Below are positions 22,224 through 32,576 of a stretch of DNA of 64,000 bases, in pieces; within the stretch, counting starts at the first letter, position 1, and every line of letters begins with the position of its first letter. This DNA is from Nannochloropsis oceanica (Eukaryota; Sar; Eustigmatophyceae; Eustigmatales; Monodopsidaceae). Position numbers and translations under genes: made by a program. The stretch is from contig CP038131.1 in the NCBI GenBank assembly GCA_004519485.1, positions 331,501 to 395,500 of the forward strand. Reading direction: 5' to 3'. The notes beneath the pieces are model-generated. The model was not told where the DNA came from and searched no databases. It was given only the letters and a program-made list of their open reading frames with translations.

Positions 22224-24701
22224 ATGTCATCACGAGCATCGCCTGACGAGACAGAGGAAGAGGATTTGGAGGAGCAGACGGCCTTCCCAATTGGACGCGG
22301 GCGGGACTACTTTCTCTTCACCGTCGACATAGTGGGCTGGGGTGGGAACGGGGGAGGCTTGCAGCGGTTGCCTGAGGCTGATGAGGGAGGCATGTGGCTC
22401 TCGTATGTCTTGTTCAAGTCCGTGGCCTGTACTGACCGTGTGTATGCGCTCGAGGAAGAGGTCAAAGGTGGAAGCGGACGGCGGAGCACGGACGTTTTTC
22501 GCTTGCGTAGTGCTGCGTGCGGGGCAGACCTAGCGGCCTGGTTCTCGGGTCGCGATGATGCCGACACCAGCAATGGCAGCATCGGGGATGAGGAGAGTAA
22601 TCGATGGCTGCAAATCTTTTTGTGTGCACCCAAACGGTTCGTGGCTGTGGCGAGATTGGACTTGCATGACTTACTCTTCCAGGGAAGGGCACCCGAAGAC
22701 ATGACAGTAGACTTCTTTCCGCATGAATCTTTCGGGCGCTTCGAAATGGAGGAATGGGGGGAGAATGGGCCACTAGGTATGCCGAGTGGGGTGTGGGTAG
22801 ATGTACGTGTCAGACTGGAGAGGGATTTTGGGGAGGGATCCATAGTGGAGGGAATGGGGGAGGAGAGAGGAAGGCAGGCACGACAGATATCCCCTCCAGC
22901 GGCCGATAAGGGCTTGTCTGGTATACCGCATGCTGCCTCAGCGACACAGACTGTTAGAAATATAAGGGAAGGGGAGGGGGAAGAGGAAGATGAGGAGGAG
23001 GAAGAGACGGGAGAGGAGGAGGAGGAGGAGGAGGAGGAGGAGGTGGGAGAGGACTCCCTGCTGGCCCAACAAGAGGAAGACGAGGCTCACCTCCGTCCAG
23101 CAGGCCGACGGAATTTCCGACTTACAGTAGATTTGCGGGCTGTCGTTGGTTTGAGTCAAGCCCATCAGATTTACCTTGCGTACCATTATCCGCATCTTAA
23201 AGCTGCCGATGCATCACGCGCAGGAGGGAGGGAGCGAGAGACTTCGGCATTGGATCGACCTGTTGTCTCGACGCCTGTCTGGGCTGCGGCCAGGGTGGAG
23301 ACGCCGATGATGCGTGCGTGTTGTACGTTTGATTTTCCGGGGAGTTATGAAGGGTTGGATGAGGTAGCGGAGGGGCATCCTTTTGAAGTAAGAGTTAAGG
23401 CGAAGGATACTGGAGGAAGAATAGGAGGAGGAGGAGTGGAAATTGGGCGGGTGATGCTTCCTCTGCTGGAATTAATGCAGGATACCTCGGTGAGTTTCCG
23501 AAGTGTGATAAAACCGAGGGTATTTAAGTCGTATGATGCGTGCCGACGGTTTGATGCCCGGCAACGCACCTCTTCCTCTGCTGCTGCTCCTCCTCCTGTA
23601 GTAATGCGCGTGCTCGATAGGTACTTGCCTCTCATTGACACCAGCAGCAGCGGCAGTGGTGGCGAAGACGGGGCGTCCTTGCGAGCTGTCCTAGTGCTAG
23701 AGGACTTGGGAGCCGCCGACCCCATCTCACCGGCAGCAACTGAGGCACCAGCAGCATCAGCAGCATCAGCAGAAACAGCGGCAGTCAACATGGTCCAACA
23801 ACAAGCACAACAACCCCACCTATCCACCCTTCCTCCCTCCTTCCCCCTTGCATTGACCCTATTGGATGTGGAAAGGAAAAAATTGGAATTTGAGGATTGG
23901 AGGCATCGGACCGAGGTGGAGTGGTCCGAGAGGCTGCGAGCCAAAGAGGCCGAACGAATGTCGATGCTGGACAGGATGCATGAGAGGAGAAAGAAGGAGC
24001 AGCAGGAGTTTTGGGTGAAGAGACGGGCAGAATTTGAGAGGTTGGAGGCGGAGCTGAAGAGGAGGGTGGGCAAAGTGGAGGAGAGGGAGAGGACGGTGGA
24101 TGGGAGGGAGGAGGAGCTGAAAGCACGCGCGAAGAAGCAGGTGGAGGAGTGTCAGGCCTTGCAGCGGAGGTTGAGGGAGGAGGGGAAACATCAGAAGGAG
24201 GTAGAGGGGCTGAGGAATAGGGAGTTGGAGGGACAGCTGGCGCGCATGACGCAAGCGAGGAAGGAGGCGGAGGCGAAGATAAAAGAGGTCCAGGAGGACT
24301 TTGCTCGCTTTCGACGGGAGGCACGCAAAGCGACACCAACTGTATTGCAACAGGAGGTTGCAACACTCAAGGGGGAAAAAGCGGAATTACTCGTCCGAAT
24401 AGAGCGTGAAAAGGGAGAGAAAACACAGGCTTTCCTAGAAAAAGAACAGTACAGGGCCGCGGCCCAGCGGGTAGCTCGGGCGCTGAAACGGGAGCAAAAA
24501 AGGACGAACGTCAATATTCGGAAACATTTGGATGAGATGCGGCTGAAATACGTGGTGGCGGAGGAGGGAGGGACGTGTCGGCTGGATGGGGAAAGAGGCG
24601 AGCTGCGGGACATCAAAATGACCTTGGACGCTGTGAGGCAGTTTGGGGGCATGCCGACGGGGGAGGGAGGAGGGGGGAAGAAGGGGCGATGGCAGCACCA
24701 C

Positions 24702-24742
<41 letters not shown>

Positions 24743-25610
24743 CCAACAGCAGTATCAGGTCGATGTGAGGAGGGAAAGGGGGGATGGTCAGGGTGGTGAT
24801 AAAGGAGGAGAAAGAGGAGGCGGAGTGGAAGAAGGACCAAGCCGACGACAGCATCGCGCAAGCCCTACCTCTTCCTCCCCACCCCGGAATGAGAATAAAG
24901 AGAACTTTGGAGTCTCCACTCGGTGGGGGCATAATTCCACTTCCTCTGGTGCTGTATGTGGTTCTGCTGGTGGTGCTGCTAGTGGTAGAGGTGCTGCTGG
25001 TGGTGGAGACAGTGGAAGGCTATCGCCGGTGCCAGGGCCACTTCCTATCGCCTTCGGGATGGGAGGAGGAGGAGGGCAGTCACGGGAAGCTCCTCAAGCA
25101 GCAGCAACCGTAACAGGAGTGGCGAGAGCAGCCCTGCTTGAGCAAATAGCCGCCAACCGCCGACGACACCAGAAAAATAATCAGCTGATGCGTCTGATGA
25201 TGAGTGAGGGTGATGACGAGGAGGGTGAGGGGGGGGACGAGGAAGAGGTGACGTTACTTGACCCTCATCCACTTGATCGTGCCGGCGCAGACAGTCAAAG
25301 CCGCCTTTTGTTGGACGAGACTCATCGGTTGAGAACAGAGAGAGAGCTGCTTTTGTCCACCAAGAGGTATACCCTCGACGATCCAGTTATTCAGACTCTC
25401 AATCGCTTGATTCTCGAGAGGGAGAGTGCCAATGCTGCAAGGGCTGCAGGGGAGAGGGAGGGGGAGGGGTTGGGGATGGAGTCACAGGCATCGACGATTA
25501 CATTTGAGGCGGCGCAATCGCGAGAATTTCATCTGCATCGGAAGGAGCAGGAGCAGGAGCAGGATAAGGAGGAGGAAGAGGAGGGGGGAAAGAAGCTGCA
25601 ACGGGTGTGA
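22224..25610 (+). CDS. CEP120: Centrosomal protein CEP120-like, C2 and coiled coil
   Basis: CEP120 is a centriole-elongation and daughter-centriole protein. This single-exon gene encodes 1128 aa with the family's layout. A C2-like domain lies at about 27-200 (DYFLFTVDIVGW at its start). An acidic linker follows at about 250-275. A second C2-like domain spans about 294-500 (FRLTVDLRAVVGL, FPGSYEGLDEV, LRAVLVLEDLG), matching the DUF3668 region of human CEP120. A long coiled coil runs about 541-805. The coil's end, EMRLKYVVAEEG and then GELRDIKMTLD, closely resembles human MRLRYLAAEEKD and ELLDIRNEL. After it come a poly-Gln run (about 827-842) and a low-complexity tail, longer than in animals. 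It is divergent from CAPZB and convergent with the MICOS-like gene. Confidence 0.85.
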
Positions 25611-25973
25611 GCGATTTTTGAAAAGAGACAAGGATGTATTTTTTGGTGCTGTGCTTAAGGAGGTGAGAGGGCAAGAAACAACATGCACGCACACACATAA
25701 AATCAAACGAAACTAATTGAGAGGAGTAACACCCACACCCACACAATTAAGACTTGGATCAAAAATCAACCTCCCCTCAACACAAAAAGCAAAGGTGAGT
25801 TCGCATGCTTTTAAATCGGAGAGCATCCACGTACATAGTAACGGACGCACACACAAGTCAGCGTAGAAAAGAAGAAAGGAGAATGGAATACGAAATACAC
25901 AAACACGGACGACCACCCTTTCCAAAGGAAACACTATTTTTTGAGTTTATTTCTTCTGCGCCTTTCTCACTTC
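25611..25973. other. Convergent intergenic region
   Basis: Lies between the CEP120 stop (+) and the stop of the minus-strand MICOS-like gene. I see nothing here beyond 3' untranslated sequence. Confidence 0.5.
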
Positions 25974-26495
25974 TCATTTCTTGATATCTTCTACGTATTT
26001 GACTATCTTCTCTCGTACCGACCAAACAGCATTGTTCCAGTGACTCCTCATGTCGGTGAATTTGGGATGTTCACCCTTGCTCCACACGTAGTCTGTGTAT
26101 GTCTGATGGAGGGGTTGGCGGAAGGAATGAATGAAAAGAATGAGAAGGCTAGGGATGGTCATGGGAGAAGTCATCGGAGCACGATCCATACAGCGGTATG
26201 ATGGGAAATTACAAGCCCCATCTTGGGAAACCGCCAGAAGATACTGTGTGGCTGCGCGTCACGCGTACAATCCTGGCTCTCGAGCCCGCATCTAATCCCA
26301 CCTCTACCCCTCCTACTGCATGCCCTCACGTACGCTGAGGTTGATGCTGGAGGGGCCACGGATGGGCTCGATGCCCTTGTCACAGTACCGCCGAGGATTC
26401 GAAGCTGTGGCATACTGGTCGAGGGCCAGGCTGGCTTCGTAGAGGCAGGCGGATGCCGCGCCCGCCCCAATGGTGAAGGCGAGGAAGGTGGCCAT
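25974..26495 (-). CDS. Small membrane protein, possibly MICOS subunit (MIC12/MIC13-like)
   Basis: Two exons, 26495-26334 and 26102-25974, join in phase 0 (donor GTACGT, acceptor CATCAG) to 96 aa. The N-terminus (MATFLAFTIGAGAASACLYE) is a Gly/Ala-rich single membrane helix without a cleavable signal. The C-terminal half is soluble, with MRSHWNNAVWSVREKIVKYV as a likely amphipathic helix. This arrangement resembles the small cristae-junction subunits Mic12 (yeast) and MIC13/QIL1 (animals), which have an N-terminal GxxxG-type helix and a conserved W-N near the end. The similarity is in layout only, so the assignment is tentative. An alternative in-frame Met lies further upstream. It is convergent with CEP120. 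Confidence 0.5.
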
Positions 26496-27214
26496 AAGCG
26501 ACGAAGTCAGCAGGCGTAGGAAATGGGAAGAGAAGAAACCAGGAGGCCAGGAAGGGGAAATGATGCAGGCCAAAGCGTAACAACTGTCCTAAAGGATGGT
26601 GTGATAGAGAACGGGTAAATAATGGTTCTCGTCGACCCAAAACACAAAGTTTTGGCGTGCAAAAATTGTGTATCCGCTCCGTCGCGAGTAAGAGCGACGC
26701 CGAGGCCGTTGAAGTCACTTTTAATTTTCATTACTTTGGATGTCTCGAGGACTAGAAACGCCTCGCTCGTATTTGTTGCTCTCTCTGCTTTAGCTTTCGT
26801 AGCCCCATTCCAGAGATGTGGCCACTACTTGGTAAGCACAGAAGTTTAAAGGGCCCCAACGCAATGTAGAATGAGCTCCGCTTGCTCCATGATTTAGGCG
26901 CGGCTAAACTTTGGAAATACACGTAAACTAAATCCTCTCAAGCTAACTGAGGGTCCACGAGAGGCCTTCATTGTCTGATTCTTGACAGAGTGGGTGGATG
27001 GCATTGTCCTTGAAAGTGCCAAGCGAACGTGGGCAACAATCACGTTACTCTGTTGGAGCATATCTATATATTTTCTTTTCTATTATTTCGATTCCAATCA
27101 TTTAAATAATATTTATGTATTTGCGCACACACTATCTTTATATAAATAAATACATACAAATTGGCACCCCACCTTTTCCTCCCTCTCCTCCACCAGGCTC
27201 AAATACACCGTACC
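26496..27214. other. Intergenic region
   Basis: About 720 bases between the MICOS-like start and the end of the acyltransferase gene. Its right end (27060-27160) is AT-rich, with ATATTT and ATAAATAAATA runs that may form the acyltransferase 3' end and poly(A) signal on the minus strand. I see no gene. Confidence 0.5.
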
Positions 27215-29941
27215 CTAGCCCACCCTCTCCTCCATTCTTTCCTCTCCCACCGCCTCTGGTGAGATAACGACCATTGCCTCCTCGTTTTTCTCCTGCTCTC
27301 TATTCTCTACTCCCTCTATCCCCTTGATCTTGACCAGTACCTGCGAAGACGATGACGGTGGCGGCAACCGAGAGAAAAGCAAGCGTTCCATCTCCCCGAA
27401 CGGGGCTTCGACCAAGAAGAAAAACACAACAGCCGAGATCGCCGATAAGGTGGAGTAGCCAACGAAGGCATTAAAGACATGGAGCATGGAGAAGTGGAAG
27501 GGCTGCCCACCATCTGAGCCGATGACGGTTAAAATGACCTGTATTTTGTTCGGAGGGAAATGTAGAGGTTGAATAATTAAAGCTGTTCCGCTTTTGAAGA
27601 CTGAGGGTATAAATGAGTAGAAGAGCACAGCAATTGAAGATAAGAGATAAGAGTGGCGAACATGCATACGTGGAGGCCATCGACCTTTCCCTTTCCCTCG
27701 GCTATACCATACCCTCTCTCCCTCCCTCTCTCGCTCCTTCCCTTCCTCCACTTACCATCGGATGAACCAAGTACGTGCTGTACGTCAACCTGGAAGGAAC
27801 CGCCCAAAACGGTAACTCCAAAAACTTCTTTATCCAGCCTCCCCTCCCCAAGGCCAGCACTCCACACAGCAATACCAATCCCATCACCCAACCCGAGAAA
27901 GACAAGGTGATATACATGCTACTCGTCGTCTGACTCCAGCTTCCGGGCGCCCATCCCAACTCCCTATACGGCCCGAACATTGTCAACGCGAACAGCACCA
28001 TCGCCACCGCCATCACCACCACCACCTGCACAGACACCCTCCTCCCCTCCTTCCCTTCTTTTACAGCCCAATATTTTCCCATTCGTTCTCCCCAATGGTA
28101 CCAAACAATCGCCGCCATCCCCCCAATCAAGAAAGTTGGCATCCGGGTAAAGGTACTCGCATAAAAATCCGCAAAAAACTTGGGAAATCCCGGTCGGTCG
28201 ATGCTATTGATCCTCCACCCCTCCCTTTGTGCCTCCCTGAACGTGTACATGTAGCTTGCCAGGCACAACCCCATCACTAGCGCTAGGCCCCATTTGGGTC
28301 TCCAGAAGGCCAGCGCGCTCACCCACGGAACGAGGAGGAAGAGCTGTTGCACCACGGCCAAGAACCACGACGCTTGGTAGCACATAGTGTAAGGGTTAGA
28401 GAGGATATTGTTGATGTACAATAAGTTCTGCCACCATTTTTTACTGCACTGTTGTGCCTCGACCATAATTCCAGTGGGGGAGGGAGGAGCGCTGCTCATC
28501 AACGGGGCAAGGGCGGTAAAAATCAGGAGCATTACAGCGTAGGCGGGTGTCAGACGCAGGTAGCGACGGACGTAGGAGACCAAGGCCATCTGACACAGCT
28601 TCCGGCCATTTTTAGCGCTGGTGCTGGTGGACGTGCTTTTGAGTGTAGGGCCAGCTGCAGCTCCTGCATCGGATCCCTTCCTACTGTGAGGGGATGTCAT
28701 CCGCTTGCCCAGTTCTTTCAAAAAGAGAAAGAAAGCCAAGAAACCAGCAAGGACTAAGAACGTATCCACCCCTAACAATGAGCCATCCGCGATCAAACCT
28801 GGCATGGTTGCCAAGAAGCCTCGGCCGTAGAACCCCAGCGATTCGCGGGGGTTGGTCACCCCGACGACGGTTAGATTGAAGAACCTGGAGTAAGGTTGGA
28901 AGGGCGTTATTTGTGAGAGTGCGTACCATGAAAGCGGAACTGAAAGACAATATCTGTAACTGAGAACAAGATACGGCAAAAGGGTAGGTTGATTTGCGCA
29001 CAAGAGTATACTCACAGCGTGTGGCCAAGCAGGATCATGCACATGCCCAGCGTCCGAACCGCTTCAAACGACGCGAACGGCCCCCCACGCGGCGGCGCCA
29101 TCAGACTTTGATAATTTCCTGATAGTGAGAAACACATCAGAACCCTTCGCAAAGCGCCATCCTTTTTAAAAATCCGAGGATTCCATTCTCGCCCGTACGC
29201 GTCTACGATCGTCGCGCCCAGCGCCAGCAGAAGCAGCAGCAGCACCAGCATGAGCGCAGACCACGCTGCGACACTGATGGGCTCAACGGTGAAGAAGAGA
29301 GCCTTGTCAGCCGTCATGGCTCCGCAGGCCGTTTTGACCCTGTCGGCCAATTGCTGGGTTATCGGAGGAAAGATGGCTGTCTTTATATCTTCAGACGTAC
29401 ATTCCGATGGGACACACACACCCCACTTGGCAAAAACGGGGATAACTTCAATTCGACAGTAGTTTAATCCGATATATCCGCAAGAATCGGGCACTCCCAA
29501 CGACCAAAGAGGAGCCTCATGAAGGAATTCACCCATTCCAACGCGTTTATCGGGAGCGAGGACGACTTTTTTAAGAACTGGGGGGAGGATTAGACTGAGG
29601 CCTTCGGTGACGCGGCCTGAGAAGAATTCGGCTTGTCGGGCCAAGCGGGTATTTTGAAGGACAGCATTTGCACCTGGATGTTTGTATGATTATAAATCCA
29701 GTATTTTGTGGTAAGATGGTAAGAACGATGTTCGTAGATGTAGTGTGGCAAGCTACGGGGGAAGGATGAGGGGGAATCGGATGGGAGGGAGAGGCTGTGC
29801 AAAGGTATCGAGACTTTCTCTACTTCCATGGTGCTTACCTGCAACGCATGCCGCTGACACGTTGGGGTTTTTAACAAGGGTCTGCAGGAAGGGCGGCGGA
29901 AGCTGCGGCAAGGGCGCCGGTGGGGTAACTGGTGCGGCCAT
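27215..29941 (-). CDS. NRF-6-type acyltransferase-3 membrane protein
   Basis: Polytopic membrane acyltransferase of the 'nose resistant to fluoxetine' type. Four exons, 29941-29839, 29673-29016, 28884-27756 and 27538-27215, close to 737 aa. Residues about 30-170 form the extracellular NRF domain (SGRVTEGLSLILPP, SLGVPDSCGYIG, KWGVCVPSECTSED, with paired Cys). A membrane helix follows, and then the acyltransferase-3 region starts: FASFEAVRTLGMCMILLGHT, where the conserved His ends exon 2. It continues through GVDTFLVLAGFLAFFL, YLRLTPAYAVMLL and LTYSTYLVHPM. Animal relatives are implicated in lipid transport or lipoprotein handling; the acyl acceptor here is unknown. The tail is charged and probably cytosolic. 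Joins rebuild conserved motifs, which supports the model. Confidence 0.88.
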
Positions 29942-30537
29942 AATTATTATTTTCCCTGAGGAAATGGTGATCGGACCGATAGGCGCGCAAACTCCTATTT
30001 CACAGCCCTTATCCGGCGACCAGGAATGATGTAAAGGACGGCCCTTTTTTGTCTTTGAGTATATTGTGTGGGGTAAGACTTGTGCAATTGTGTTGTAAAA
30101 GCGAGGAAGGGAAGACAGCCGGTTCGTCGCAGGATAGGGACGGACGGGGGGACAGCTGGCTACTAATCTGAGACAGATTCGCCGTGCGACTCGCGGACGT
30201 CACATGAGATGTACGTCACGGAGGCGACTCGATCTGAGTAACACATATGTTCATATGTTAATATTTTCCAAATGGTTGCCTACCGACATACACCTTTATC
30301 TTAAAGCTCTGCCCACACAAACGATCCGTGACAATACCAAATTTCTACCTCCACATTCCAGCCCCCCTCCAGGGGTTGCTTGGTCAATCAAAGCAAATTC
30401 AACCAAAAAAGTCCATCCCCTCGCAGTTGGTCACGCACCTCTATTATGTTTGATTAAAGTGGCCGTTTAATAATACAGATCTCTGTATTGGCATAAAATT
30501 TTGACACATTTTATTTTTACTTTCGTCAAAAAGTCAT
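29942..30537. other. Intergenic region
   Basis: About 600 bases upstream of the acyltransferase and downstream of the methyltransferase, both on the minus strand. It should hold the acyltransferase promoter. I see no gene. Confidence 0.5.
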
Positions 30538-32289
30538 TTACTCCTTCTCTTCCTCCAGTCCCGCTCCAAGCAATCCTAGCAAATGTTGCGTGTCCAAACC
30601 AAACATGTTCATCAGTTCTCGCAACTGACCTTGAAACGCTCGCAACTTCTTTGCCTCCAATGGCCGTTGCCTTTTAGTGGCAGCAAGCATGAGGTTCTTG
30701 CTCGTCTCCTCGTCATTGATCCACTCAAATACTTGCGCCCGGTATCCCGACAGCTGCAGGGCCAGCACGCGGATGCTGTATTTAACGGAAACGAAGATCG
30801 TGAATAAATATGTGTGCATATTTTCATTTTCTCGTCCACCCATTTACCAACCGCCTCATCGCCTTCTCTCAATTCCCTCTCACACTGACGAAACATACCT
30901 GTCTGTCACAATCTCCGCCTGCCGCTCCATTAAAATCCCATGCTTCAACACAGGCTGCAACGGCTCTGCCGCCGCAGCCGTCAGCTTCGCCTTCTTCATC
31001 TCCCTCCTCACTTCCTTGTGGCAACAAGGGCTTGCCAAAATGACCCTCGCTTCCGTCTGAACCCCCAAGTAAAGACAATCATCTGTGGCTGTGTCACAGG
31101 CATGCAGCGCTATCACCACGTCATATCTCTCTTGCCCAGCTGTCACCTTCGCCGTGGCCTCTGCGATCGTCCCCCGCGAGAAGCTCAAGCCTCCCCCAGA
31201 ACTGTATCCTAGTCGATCCGCCACGGCGTTGGCCTTGTCAACCACGTCTTGCGTCACGTCCACCCCTCGTGCTTGAACTCGATACCCTTGCGAGGTCAAA
31301 TACTCATAAGCAGCAAACGTCAAATATCCCTTTCCACACCCCGCGTCCAACAATTTCAGAGTCTTTTTCTGCAGGTCTGCTGCAGACATAGCAGTGCTCT
31401 CATTGTCGCTTCCCTCCTTGAGCTGCGAGGCAAGGATTTCCACAAACTTTTCAATTTGTCTGAACTTGTCCTTCATTCCGGCCTTCGGCCTTCCTCCGGG
31501 CCCCAAAATTCCATACTCGTGCAAAAAACTGTTCTTGGTCATCGAGATAGACGATGATAACATCACACGTGCTGCCTCGCCCATTTCCTTTCCGTCTCCA
31601 TTTCCTTCCTCCTTCCCACCTTCTTTCTCTTCCTCCGTGAGGGACACTAATGCCAAGCGCCGCTTCTTTTGTCGGTCATGCGTCCCCACCTCGACTTCAG
31701 CAAATGTTGCCTTATTTCTGTACAAGCGTGCTCTACCCGTGTTTTTCCTCACCTCCAAAACCCAGTCCTCTGCGGTGGTGAAAAGCCGCGCTGCCTTGAG
31801 CGGTCCAGTCGAGGCCAAATGCCCTCGAAGGACAGCAGGTGCGTCGGTAAGCGCATAATTCTTGGTGGTGGTGGAAGTCGGGTGCGTATAGACTATTTGG
31901 AATGTTGGAGGCTTGGATTTATCGCTTCCACTGGTCACGAGTCTGGCTTGTAGCTTTTCAATGACGGGGTTGCTGGCGTCCTTGGGTGGGGCGGGGTTGT
32001 TCGTAAGGGTGAAGCGGACAAAATTGGGTGAAGCGGACAAGAGGGAGGTTTCGAGCTTGCAGGCCATATTTTCGTGGGGCGTGATGGCCATGGCCGAGGC
32101 AAAAAGGGGCGTATAGTATCTTTGTGCCAATTGCTTTGTGGCAGTAGGGTTGGGTAAACGCGAAATGGGCTTGATGAAGGACGAACAAGACTGTTGAACG
32201 TGAATGGGCACGATGGCGTATGTAGAGAGGCACAGAGAGACGAAGACCCCGATTGCGACGACGACCGCTTGGAGCCGATACTCAGGCAT
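30538..32289 (-). CDS. SAM-dependent methyltransferase of the HACDTATD type, probably organelle-targeted
   Basis: Two exons, 32289-30899 and 30775-30538, join in phase 2 (donor GTATGT, acceptor ATACAG) to 542 aa. The C-terminal half is a class I methyltransferase of the Methyltransf_32 type. Motif I (KLLDAGCGKGYLTFAAYEYL) is near residue 315, GVDV follows, then the diagnostic LHACDTATDD near 395 and ILASPCCHKEV. The second exon supplies IRVLALQLSGYRAQVFEWI and DEETSKNLML, standard for this family and lost without the splice. The N-terminus (MPEYRLQAVVVAIGVFVSLC) looks like a signal peptide, which in an ochrophyte would suggest plastid targeting. The substrate is unknown. It is divergent from the ABCA gene. 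Confidence 0.87.
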
Positions 32290-32576
32290 TTTAAATTCGA
32301 GACTATATGATGGTGCGGGACGGAGGGAGGACATCTGTAAGTGGAATAATCTACGAGCGTAAATAGGCTTCAATGGCGGCCGTTGGCGACTCAAATCAGC
32401 ATGGCCCAGTTTGCTTACTTTGATGTGCTTACTTCGCATTTCCACTCTTATTGACCCACCCTCATCTACACCCCACTGTCCAAATAAAAAGGTACCGGGT
32501 TTTGGGTTCAGGAGTTAAGCTCAGCTCAGGAGTTAAGACACGCTAGGGCCGCGGGGCTGCCGCCATATCGTCAGCC
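32290..32576. promoter_or_regulatory. Divergent intergenic region, methyltransferase/ABCA
   Basis: 287 bases between two outward-facing starts. The sequence TCAGGAGTTAAG occurs twice close together at about 32508-32535, a small tandem repeat just ahead of the ABCA start codon. No other motif is evident. Confidence 0.5.
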
